DNA from: Heliocidaris erythrogramma | Taxonomy: Eukaryota; Echinodermata; Echinoidea; Camarodonta; Echinometridae | Assembly: GCA_025617745.1 (NCBI GenBank) | Contig: CM046863.1 | Span: 12,344,273 to 12,408,272 of the forward strand | Reading direction: 5' to 3' | Length of the DNA: 64,000 nt | Shown here: positions 55,259 through 64,000 of the stretch, in pieces | Layout of the letters: each line of letters starts with the position of its first letter | How positions within the stretch are numbered: the first letter of the stretch is position 1 | Notes under the pieces: generated by a model | Databases searched by the model: none | The model's input: only the letters and a program-made list of their open reading frames with translations | What the model was told of the DNA's origin: nothing | Program-made: the position numbers and the translations under genes

Positions 55259-55947
55259 GAACATGTAACATCTCCAAAGCTCGACGAAAGTTGGAAAGAG
55301 CAGGTAAATATAATATTAGTCGTCTCCTTTTAAGAATTTGACATCTTCATTATGCAAGGGATTTTTTTTCAATAACATGTGTTAATCTTTGGAGTTATTC
55401 GCTATAACTATTCCATAACATATTAGTTATCAGCAGATATACCCTTGATGCCAAATCTTGCTAGTTACTAAATTGCAACATTGCTACAACTAGATGTACG
55501 TAGGCTGAAAATTTCAATTTGCCTTATAATAATGTTCTCACATGTATAACTTTTCTGAAAAACAAAAATTTTTTGAAAAACAAAAAAAAGGTATAAATGA
55601 CTTAGCACTGCTCATTTGGTTATCACTAAGCATATGTTACCAGGCCTTTCGTTGTTTTTGTGAAAGGTGCGCATGCTCAGGCAGTTATCATACATGTATA
55701 GCAACCACATCTGTCTGAGAATGCGCTCTCTGCATCTTCAAATTTGATACCACATTGTAAACTTCTGACAAAGACAGAGGATTGCCGTCAAACATTTGCG
55801 TAAACAACAATAAATTCATTGGCCACTCTTTAATAATCTATTGCTGTTTTTTATTTTGGACAAATACAAACAACCTTTGCAACTCTCTTTTTAAAATAAT
55901 ATGCAGTGAAAGAAATTGGATGAGAGAATAATGATTTAATTGACTCA

Positions 55948-57240
55948 ATGACCCTCTACTACCAAAAATTTCTGGATATAGTTGAAAGCTTCAATCTTAC
56001 GCAAGTAGTCAAGGAACCAACAAGAGAGGGTAATATTCTTGATTTGTTACTAACAACGTACCCAGACTACATTAGTAATGTGGCAACCATCCCAGGAATG
56101 AGTGACCACTTGGCAGTAACTGTAGAGTTCACCGTTGGTCTTAAATTTAATAAGAAGAAGCCAAGAAAAATTTATTTGTATAAGAAGGGGAACATGGACT
56201 TAGTTAAGGATAGAATAAGAGCCTTAGGAGATGATCACTTCAGCTGTGAAACATCCGTTGAGGAAAAATGGGGAAAACTCCGGGATACTATCCTAGATGC
56301 AATCGATCAGCATATTCCCTCTAAAACAGTCAGAGACGGGAAGCATGTACCATGGATAACTCCACAAATTAAAAGGGGAATCAAAAAACGTAAGCGTCTT
56401 TTTAACAAAGCTAAAAAGACTGGTAAAGAAACTGACTGGTTAGCATTCCGGAAGCTACGTAATTCAATCAGAAGGGACTTAGACCGAGCACAAAATGAAT
56501 ACATCAGAGGTATACTCAACATGGACAACCTGCGGGCATCGCCAAAGAAATTTTGGTCATTCATCTCTCACAAGAGGAAAGATAGAATAGGAGTCCCACC
56601 CCTTGAATCAGAGAATGGTCTGGTCAGTGACACCCGCCTCAAAGCTGAAATCCTCAACAACCACTATGGCTCCATATTCACAAAGGATGATACAAGTAAC
56701 GTCCAAGTCATGATGTCTAGCTCTTTTCCAACTATGCTAGACTATGAGATCAGTGCATCTGGAGTCTTAAGGCTGTTAAAGGAACTCAACCCCTACAAGG
56801 CTAGTGGACCAGACAAAATCCCAACCTACATCCTGAAGGAATGTGCAGAAGAAATAGCCCCAGTTCTTACTAGAATTTTTAATCAATCTATCGACGAGGG
56901 CATAGTGCCCCATGACTGGCTATCTGCAAATGTCTGCCCAGTCCACAAAAAGGGAAATAGATCAGCCCCCATCAACTATAGGCCAATATCACTAACCTCG
57001 GTGGCATGCAAAACACTGGAGCATATCGTTGCACACAACATTATGAGGCACATAGATATGTATAAGATCCTGAAACCTTATCAGCATGGGTTCCTTAAAC
57101 ATCATTCGTGTGAATCCCAACTAATAAACACCTCGGAAGAGATCATGCATCACCTTGACCAAGTCATGGGGGCCAAATTGATGTCCTTGTTCTGGATTTT
57201 TCCAAGGCTTTTGACCTGGTATCGCACAAGAAACTTCTGA
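55948..57240 (+). CDS. LINE-C endonuclease end and RT first half
   Basis: 430 codons with SDHLAVTV (endonuclease SDH), a basic linker, then NPYKASGPDKIPTYILKECA, NVCPVHKKGNRSAPINYRPI and PYQHGFLKHHSCESQLI. A single frameshift near 57170, by a run of G, moves the RT catalytic region to the next frame, so the last 20 or so residues here are out of frame. Confidence 0.85.
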   Translation: MTLYYQKFLDIVESFNLTQVVKEPTREGNILDLLLTTYPDYISNVATIPGMSDHLAVTVEFTVGLKFNKKKPRKIYLYKKGNMDLVKDRIRALGDDHFSCETSVEEKWGKLRDTILDAIDQHIPSKTVRDGKHVPWITPQIKRGIKKRKRLFNKAKKTGKETDWLAFRKLRNSIRRDLDRAQNEYIRGILNMDNLRASPKKFWSFISHKRKDRIGVPPLESENGLVSDTRLKAEILNNHYGSIFTKDDTSNVQVMMSSSFPTMLDYEISASGVLRLLKELNPYKASGPDKIPTYILKECAEEIAPVLTRIFNQSIDEGIVPHDWLSANVCPVHKKGNRSAPINYRPISLTSVACKTLEHIVAHNIMRHIDMYKILKPYQHGFLKHHSCESQLINTSEEIMHHLDQVMGAKLMSLFWIFPRLLTWYRTRNF

Positions 57241-58256
57241 TGAAACTTAACCATTATGGGGTTAGAGGGAAAACACTCAACTGGTTAAACGCCTGGCTAA
57301 CGAATCGAACTCAAAAAGTAGTTATAGATGGGGAACTGTCCCGTTCTATTCCAGTCACCTCTGGAGTCCCGCAAGGAACCGTTCTCGGGCCCCTAATGTT
57401 CCTTCTATTCATAAATGATATCGGAGAGCTTATTGAGAACCAAACAAGCATACAACTTTTTGCGGATGACTGCCTGCTGTTTCGCCCAATCCAAGGTGAT
57501 GAAGACCAAATTCAATTACAGACTGATCTCAACAAGCTCAAAACATGGGCAGACATGTGGCAGATGAATTTTAACCCTACTAAATGTGAATGCTTACACA
57601 TAACCAGGAGGAAAACGCCCAAGGTCTTCACTTACAATCTCATGGGAACAGATTTGAAAACGGTTAATCAATGCCGTTACCTTGGTATCAACATTACAAA
57701 TAATCTAACATGGAAAAGTCATATAGATAAAATATCAAATGATGCCAACCGGATACTCGGAGTTGTCAAACGCAACCTCGCTAGATGTGATCAATCTGTG
57801 AAGAGAATAGCCTATCTTGCCCTCGTCAGACCAAAGCTAGAATATGCATCTACTGTATGGGACCCCCATCAGTCAACCTCCATTCACAAATTGGAAATGG
57901 TTCAGCGCAGAGCTGCCAGATTTATCAAGAGAGACTACTATCGCACTTCCAGTGTCACAGCCATGCTTGAAGAATTGCAACTGACCCCACTTGAGCTGAG
58001 AAGACGTCACTGCCGACTAACCACACTCTATAAAACACTACATAACGAAAGTGCAGTAGACATCCCTCCCTACGTCAAAAAAGCCACCCGTCCAAGAGGA
58101 GATGACGACGACAGATTCACGCCCTTGCAGTGTAGAACCCAAGCATATTTACGTAGTTTATGGCCACAAACCATTAAAAACTGGAATGCCCTGCCAATGC
58201 TAGTCAAAAGTATGTCATCCACCAAGAAATTCCAATCTTCCATTGAATGTATTTAG
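57240..58256 (+). CDS. LINE-C RT second half
   Basis: 338 codons continuing after the frameshift: LNHYGVRGKTLNWLNAWLTN, SGVPQGTVLGPLMFLLFIND, catalytic FADD in QLFADDCLLFRP, then RYLGINITNNLTWKSHIDKI and the terminal LWPQTIKNWNALPMLVKS. Similar in layout to LINE-B but clearly a different family. Confidence 0.88.
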   Translation: MKLNHYGVRGKTLNWLNAWLTNRTQKVVIDGELSRSIPVTSGVPQGTVLGPLMFLLFINDIGELIENQTSIQLFADDCLLFRPIQGDEDQIQLQTDLNKLKTWADMWQMNFNPTKCECLHITRRKTPKVFTYNLMGTDLKTVNQCRYLGINITNNLTWKSHIDKISNDANRILGVVKRNLARCDQSVKRIAYLALVRPKLEYASTVWDPHQSTSIHKLEMVQRRAARFIKRDYYRTSSVTAMLEELQLTPLELRRRHCRLTTLYKTLHNESAVDIPPYVKKATRPRGDDDDRFTPLQCRTQAYLRSLWPQTIKNWNALPMLVKSMSSTKKFQSSIECI

Positions 58257-58350
58257 TTCGAGTCCACAACACACACACTTAGTCATATCTGGACGTGATG
58301 CTGATGACAGCGATGTCCGGTTAACATTCTGAAGATTCTGAAGATACGCC

Positions 58351-59452
58351 TTGCTGCTAACCCGCCTCTTTGGTCTAGTACTTAAGGCATTGGAGTTTAA
58401 TCCATGTCTAATCCAACACGGACTACTTTTTATGACATTAAATTCCACAAATTTAGAGTAAGGCAGATACAAAGTAATAGAGCTGACAGGTTCATGTAGT
58501 AAAAGTGTAAGTCAATAGCACAAATCAAAATCAGATCAAAAGTTAGCCTACTAGAAACAACTAAAATGTCAGATCAGAATGTATGATAAAATGAAGAAAA
58601 ATATAAATGAAATAAGCCAGAGTTTTTAACTGGGGCCTGACCTGTACATTCATCTCCATGTTAATGGGCATTACAAATTGAAAATGGGAAATTTGTTTGC
58701 CTTCAAAAAAATTATATTACATTTTGCAATTATTCTGAATAAAGAATACCATAATTACCCACCATAGGTGTAGATATTTTCATTACCTGATCTATGGATC
58801 TTTTTTCTTTTACTGTTTACACAACGTGAATTATTGTATACAGTATGAAATTGTGTTAGAGTCTTAGAGAGGAAATATTAATATTATTTTTAACGTAAAT
58901 CAATTGGAATGTTTTTTTTCATCTAACTTAATCAAATTTCTTGAAATGTTTCCATTTGATACAGCTTCCTGCTATCTTCTCACACCTTGGCAAGGTGATC
59001 GCAGGCGATGTGCATTAAGTGGTTCTTAACTGGTCTGATAGTATAATGTTCTTGTGAACTAAAGACCATTCAAGGGACCAGCTTTAAACTTGGCTGTGTA
59101 TATGCATATGGGAGTGACAATGATCTGATATGATGTGGGAGTCAAAGGTCAACGGTCACAGGTCATTATTTTAAAAGTTTACATGTTAGGTGTGTAATAT
59201 ATTACTTAAGTGATAATGGCAGAGGCATAACTTTTTGACTGCACGTAGTCGAGACTTCATTTAGTTTGGAATAGTCATACCCCTCTTATGCATTGGTGGC
59301 ACAAGGTATTACCAAACTTAGACTGTGTAACTTTCCATTTTTATATTTAGAACATTGCGACTACAAAAAAAACATTGATAACTGGGAAATATGGATAGCA
59401 TTATTTAATATGATAGCCTTTCTAACAAATTATTTCATATTTCATATTACAG
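58351..59452. other. Non-coding, with one possible unused exon
   Basis: TTTGATACAG at about 58957-58966 is followed by CTTCCTGCTATCTTCTCACA and an in-frame TAA at about 59020. It fits no frame from the annotated USP-like exons, so it is left open. Nothing else was recognised. Confidence 0.3.
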
Positions 59453-62400
59453 GTCTGTCTGGCTGCATGATATGCTACATGGTGTGAAATGGCGTTCAAT
59501 CATGGGGCATAGCAATGTGCCGGACGAGGTAAGACGCATCACGAAACGTCACACACCTGATCTTGTACAAAATCAAGATTTGCATGTACATTCCAGTTCA
59601 TATATTTACTTTTATATTCCTACAAACATGTACATGTATCAGTTGAACCTATTCTGACTGTTCTGAAGAAAATCTGTTGCTGCTGCAAATCGTGTTCATT
59701 ACTAATTTACGAAACATGTAGTCGCATGTTGTCACACAAAAAAATTTACAGAAATGGGCGTCTTGCATACATTGGAATAAATTTTTTTTTTTTTTCTAAA
59801 TTGCTCCCTAATACTTCCATTTGTGTATTTAAGACCTTTGATTTCTTTTTCACATGATCGAGGTTCAAAGAACTTTGACCATGTTGTGGTATCAACATTG
59901 AAATCTTAAAGGAGTACTCCGGCCTGAAATTAATATGAATTGAATAAATAGAGTAAAATTAAACAAACAAATCACTGAAAATTTCATCGAAATCGGATGA
60001 AAAATAATGAAGTTATGGAATTTTTAATTTTGCATTACTTTGGTAAAACAGGGATATGCACGTCATGAATATGCAGTGAGTGCGCTGATGATGTCATATC
60101 CCCACTTTTTCTTTTGTATTTTATTATATGAAATTGCAATTATTCAAATTTTCTGCTCCAAGCCTATAACTAAAAGGACTGACTCCTTATTTAATGTGTA
60201 AGTTTATCATTGCTGTAACTTATTTTGTTACAAGGGAGATATTTTTTATAGACATGTATGAAAAAATGAAATAATGAAGATTTCATGCAATATAGTTAAA
60301 AAAGGAAAGTGGGGACGTGACATCATCAGCTCACTCATTACATATTCATGATGACATGCATAGAACTGTTTCCCAAAATAATGCAAACCTTAAAAATTCA
60401 ATAACTTCGTTATTTTTTATCGGATTTCGATGAAATTTTCTGTGTTTTGCTTGTTTAATTTTACTCTATTAATTCAATTCATATTATTTTTAGGCTGGAG
60501 TACCCCTTTAACCAAGGTTAACTTTTTGAAATGTGATCATAAATTTGAAAGTTAGTATGGATCTACTTCATGAAACTTGGACATATGGGTAATCAATTCA
60601 GAGGTCATTTGAGGTCAATGAACTTGTATTTTATTATCAAATGAATTTTTTATTGGAAAATTATTCATCTTAGTTGTTTTCAAAGTCAGCACTGCTGCTA
60701 AATTAAATCATGTAATGCAGGCGAGACTGCCAGAGGTATTCCACTTGTTTTTTTATCTTATCTTTCATGCTATTTATCTTGTGTCTCCAGCACATTTGTA
60801 CAAAATACCCTGGTGAATTTGTTAAAAATTTAAATCAAGGAGTTTCACCACTTCAGAATTTGATATCAACAACCTTATTGTTCATTTTCATATCAAAAGG
60901 TCGAGCATGAACTAGTGAAAAGAATACAACAGAAGTATCTTCTTCATGAAGAACCCAAGTTGGGGTAAGCTGTACTTTGCAACTTGTCAGGGGTTAAATG
61001 TGATTTAGAGGATACTCTAAAATAAAGTCCTATAGAAGTTAAAGGGAAAATCACCCTGGAATTTAATTGGTTTTAGAAAAAGCAAAAAACAATAAAATAA
61101 AAATATCAGTGAAGGTTTGAGAAATATATCAAAGACCAACAAAGCTATGAATATTCAAATTTCTGATTTTGTGATGTCACTTGCGAGCAGCTCACCCCAT
61201 ATGTTGCGTATGTAAACATTCAATAAAATTGGAACCTTTACAAATGTCTTATATAATAATTTTAATAAATAATTAACCGTGTTCACCTGTATGAAACCAT
61301 TTTTTCTGTCCTTTTTCTTATCTCATTGTACAAAATTTTTGTGCAAGTTATATGTTTTCCATGGCCTGGGTTAAAAAACTGGTATTAAATTGATGTAATT
61401 TGAGGCTCATAATTAAAAAGAAAATTTCCATATCTCGCTTTCTTTCTAACCCTATAATGTATGGCAGAGGTAAATATTTCCCTTTTGAACTACACCAAGT
61501 GTACCTTTTTAAATTAGACTTATAAAGCTTTGCTGAAAGACCAAATCAATTCCATTTCAGTGTACATACATGTGCATATTCTAATTCTCTTATTATCGTA
61601 CTCATTATCTAACACTTGTCATTATGTAAACAGTATTCATTTCTTTGTACGAATTATCACATCTCTCATATGGCTCCCCCCCCCCCAAAAAAAAGACTCA
61701 ATGTTCCAGAGAAGTTACTGCAACAACTGTCTGCATGGCAAATACCACAGTAAGTATTAGAATCCACAATCCATGTTTTTAGGAGGATATTTATGCCCCT
61801 TGGTATTACAAGGTCAGGAATATAATGGTTTTCTTATTTGTTTTCGTAGAGGTGTGAATTATTTTGTACACATCTCCAAAGAAATAAATGCTATCCTCTT
61901 TCTAATATGCAAGTATTTCTCTCTTATGATCATATTTTTTAGGCTTAGTACAGAATGCTGGTATCTGCCGGTGTAGCGGCACATACGGTTCTCCGGCAGA
62001 TACCGTATCCGCCGGCAGATATCGTTCTACCTCGGAACCATATCTGCCGGATAAGGTGTATTGTATATTGGCAGATTTGTACGAGACACTCTCGTGCCTA
62101 AATAATAGACATGTCTAAGTGATTCAAATTTATGGATGTTTCTTTCCTGGGGACCTAGTAACGAGGTATTCCATTAACCTGTTATTAATGAATGAACTAC
62201 AGTACTTGGAATCCAGTTTGCATACATTACTTGTTGCTATGTCTAGGTACGGTATCTGCCGGGGATGGAACATGATCCACCGGCAGATAGTGTTCTTGGC
62301 CGTTTTTAGAACAGTATCTGCCGATCCCCGTATCTGCCGCTACACCGGCTTAAAAGAATTTTCGGCATTTATCTCTTGTGCAATCTTGTTAAAAAATAAA

Positions 62401-62988
62401 ATGTACCATAACATGCAGTGAAGGTAACTGATATGTCTTCAGAATTCAAGTACTCATAAGATCTCAACGTAATGAACAAGCACACTTATTAAAACAATAA
62501 AATATATAAACGAAGAAGCTTAAAATATATACAGCCAGAGGCAGAGGCACATTTCTAAGCATTCCTCTATGTTCATGCTAAAACATCTCCCAACTTTTAC
62601 CTGTATATCAATCCATGCAGTTCGAGATACATAAGTGAGGTTCTTGTTCCAGAAGCAGTTCAGTCCCTCGTCTCATTGGTATGTGTAACCAGGGATACCC
62701 GTAGAGCAAGTTAAATTACGTACTTTCTTCCCATGCTGCTAATTATGTGCTATATGTTCTGTTCAGGTGTTTCAACAAATTCAAACATTATTGTTTGGCA
62801 ACTTTTGCTCGGCAACTTTTGCTCTGAGAAGACACAAGAAATGTAGATGCACAAATACATGTGAACAAAACAAGAATGGTGTACAGTATAACTCATTTGC
62901 AAACGATAGTTCATCTTTTGTGCTCTTTAAAAACAAATTTGAAGAGTTTAATGGTTATAGGGATTTAGTAAGAATACATAGGCACTAA
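59453..62988 (+). CDS. Unrecognised gene, five 3' exons
   Basis: Exons 59453-59528, 60900-60964, 61696-61749, 62621-62678 and 62767-62988 have standard AG/GT borders (donors GTAAGA, GTAAGC, GTAAGT, GTATGT) and join in one frame of 157 residues to TAA. Text: SVWLHDMLHGVKWRSIMGHS, VEHELVKRIQQKYLLHEEPK, NVPEKLLQQLSAW, SRYISEVLVPEAVQSLVSL, then a tail with a Cys cluster (KKCRCTNTC). I do not recognise a domain. The first exon enters in phase 2, so a 5' part is missing. It follows the USP-like gene on the same strand and may be its alternative 3' end, but no phase-compatible junction was found. Confidence 0.6.
59910..60507. mobile_element. TTAA-flanked element with about 200-base inverted arms
   Basis: TTAA at 59906-59909 and 60508-60511. 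Left AGGAGTACTCCGGCCTGAAA and right GGCTGGAGTACCCC are the outer ends. Inner parts match in reverse for about 200 bases (GAAATCGGATGAAAAATAAT against its complement near 60415). It lies in an intron of the unrecognised gene. Confidence 0.85.
61043..61560. mobile_element. TTAA-type element, partial
   Basis: TTAA at 61039-61042 followed by AGGGAAAATCACCCTGGAAT and TCAGTGAAGGTTTGAGAAAT, as in the element at 54712. GATGTCACTTGCGAGCAGCTC near 61172-61192 also has a counterpart near 55020. The right end is not clear. Confidence 0.5.
61968..62348. mobile_element. CCGGTGTAGCGGC inverted-repeat element, full copy
   Basis: The ends CCGGTGTAGCGGC and GCCGCTACACCGG are exact complements. Both flanks carry repeated CGGCAGATA(C/T)CG units in opposite orientation, surrounding a unique core whose 62133-62250 part is also found near 525-645. 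It has no ORF and no clear target duplication, so the superfamily is unknown. Confidence 0.8.
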
Positions 62989-63134
62989 CTAATGATTAAA
63001 AGGTTCTCATAAACTGTGAACCACAATTTAAGGTATAGAAATTATGTGTTAAACAAGTTCTCAGACAAGGTATTCTTGTCTGACAATGGCAACATACAGA
63101 CAGACACTCTCATTATATTAGGGAGCTTGGGATT

Positions 63135-63518
63135 AAAGTAGCTATTCAAAGAAAGTCACAAATATGGCAATTAATGTATCACTAGAAACTGGGAAGCTTA
63201 CAGATGGCAATCGTATAAGTTTTATGTCAACTGCGTATCTGATGATTATAAAAATAACACAAATAAAAGCTCTTCTCAGCATCTGGAATATCCGAGGATT
63301 CGCCAGAAATATAGCGATGTTTTGATGTCGTCACACTCGGGATCGATCCTGCTTAAGCAGACGACGTCCTATAATGAATGGACGTAATTGCAATGCAATT
63401 ATTTATCAAATTATAAAGAGTTTGGTGTATTTAAACATGACCTTATTTCACACCATTATAAAGGAAAGTGAAACTGATTCTGATAGCTAAAACCGTTTGA
63501 TTGTAAATACACAGGAGA
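63135..63518. repeat. Core segment shared with the 5.3-kb TTAA element
   Basis: It is nearly identical, in reverse, to about 5573-5965 (for example AACTGGGAAGCTTACAGATG). It lacks the TTAA element's terminal repeats. A shorter related piece (CATCGTCTGCTTAGACAGGA) recurs at about 63840. Confidence 0.8.
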
Positions 63519-64000
63519 AGGGCCAATGATCAATGAAATAAACCCCACTTTCAAATTGAAAAGCACTCCGAATAATAGCAGGATGGTATTCGTTCCCTCT
63601 TGAAACGTCGAACATGCCCCGGTGCAAGCAGCTGAAAATACAATGGCGTCTTATTTTGTTTACAAGTGACTGATTCCTTTATTTTTTTAACGCTGCATTT
63701 TTCATCAAAATAATACCATACACGAAGTTAAGAGTGAGGCAACAGACTAACATGAAGACTGACGCTAGTGAAGGAAGAGAAATAAGTGAAGAGGAGATGA
63801 CAAAATAGGCTCTGAAAAATGTGTAAGATGTTATGGGACATCGTCTGCTTAGACAGGACTGGTCCATGGTGTGTCGTCACATATCTCAGCAGCGTTCGAG
63901 GAGCTCTTCAGCTGCTATATCGGGGGCTGTATTTTACCGTTTTATAATTGATAATAATCATTACTTCAAATGTTTCCAAGCGTTGAATTTGGATAACCTT
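63519..64000. other. Window end, non-coding
   Basis: Apart from the short related repeat near 63840, nothing was recognised. Confidence 0.3.

Larger units (their letters stand above)
55915..58350 (+). mobile_element. 5'-truncated CR1-group LINE (LINE-C)
   Basis: Starts inside the endonuclease domain (VKEPTREGNILDLLL, IPGMSDHLAVTVEF) and runs through the RT to a stop at 58256. Only the 5' end is missing, as is usual for LINE insertions. The 3' end after the stop is approximate. It is inserted between the USP-like exons and the next exon group, in sense orientation. Confidence 0.85.

Noticed and set aside
55241-59022. Alternative end of the USP-like protein through another frame of the 55241 exon and an exon at 58967
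   Set aside because: It needs a weak donor inside the His-box exon (GGTACA); the strong GTAAGA donor gives a stop at 55258 instead. Left as a possibility only.

Overview
The window is eukaryotic nuclear DNA from a marine deuterostome, most likely an echinoderm and probably a sea urchin. The reasons are short exons with GT-AG sites and long AT-rich introns, a leucine-rich-repeat exon chain of the kind expanded in sea-urchin NLR-like immune receptors, BEL/Pao, CsRn1-type and mag/SURL-like LTR elements, CR1-group LINEs (one with a 2A peptide and a PHD finger), and very many TTAA- or TA-flanked short inverted-repeat elements. Species is not determinable by eye. All coordinates and comparisons here were made by reading, without alignment software.

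Layout. (1) 0.9-10.1 kb, plus strand: seven exons that join in one frame (417 codons including the stop) form the 3' part of an LRR-type gene built from a repeated exon pair; its introns hold a decayed LINE, a TA-flanked and a TTAA-flanked inverted-repeat element, a LINE 3' tail and microsatellites. (2) 10.8-36.1 kb: a nested stack. A CsRn1-type Ty3/Gypsy element (matching LTRs, 4-bp target duplication GTAC) was split by a 5.8-kb minus-strand LINE; that LINE was in turn split by a BEL/Pao element (5-bp duplication ATCAT) and by an apparently full-length plus-strand LINE with an uninterrupted 1184-codon ORF carrying a 2A motif, PHD finger, endonuclease and reverse transcriptase. A TTAA element also sits in the Gypsy 3' part. 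(3) About 36.1-40.8 kb: probable LTR, tRNA-Ser-type primer site, leader and a 56-residue helix-hairpin-helix ORF of a mag/SURL-like relic, interrupted by a 1.9-kb DNA transposon with 8-bp target duplications and an internal long hairpin. (4) 41-51 kb: gene-poor sequence rich in small inverted-repeat elements, including one with telomere-type TTAGGG repeats in its loop and one with a perfect 8-bp duplication.

(5) 51.7-55.3 kb, plus strand: four exons encode the C-terminal half of a ubiquitin-specific-protease (C19) catalytic domain. (6) 55.9-58.3 kb: a 5'-truncated LINE. (7) 59.4-63.0 kb, plus strand: five further exons join in frame (157 residues) into an unrecognised C-terminal region, either a separate gene or an alternative 3' end of the USP-like gene. 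TTAA elements lie in the introns throughout.

The host genes show no functional link to each other. The dominant story is a host LRR gene next to a recent, datable pile-up of retroelements.
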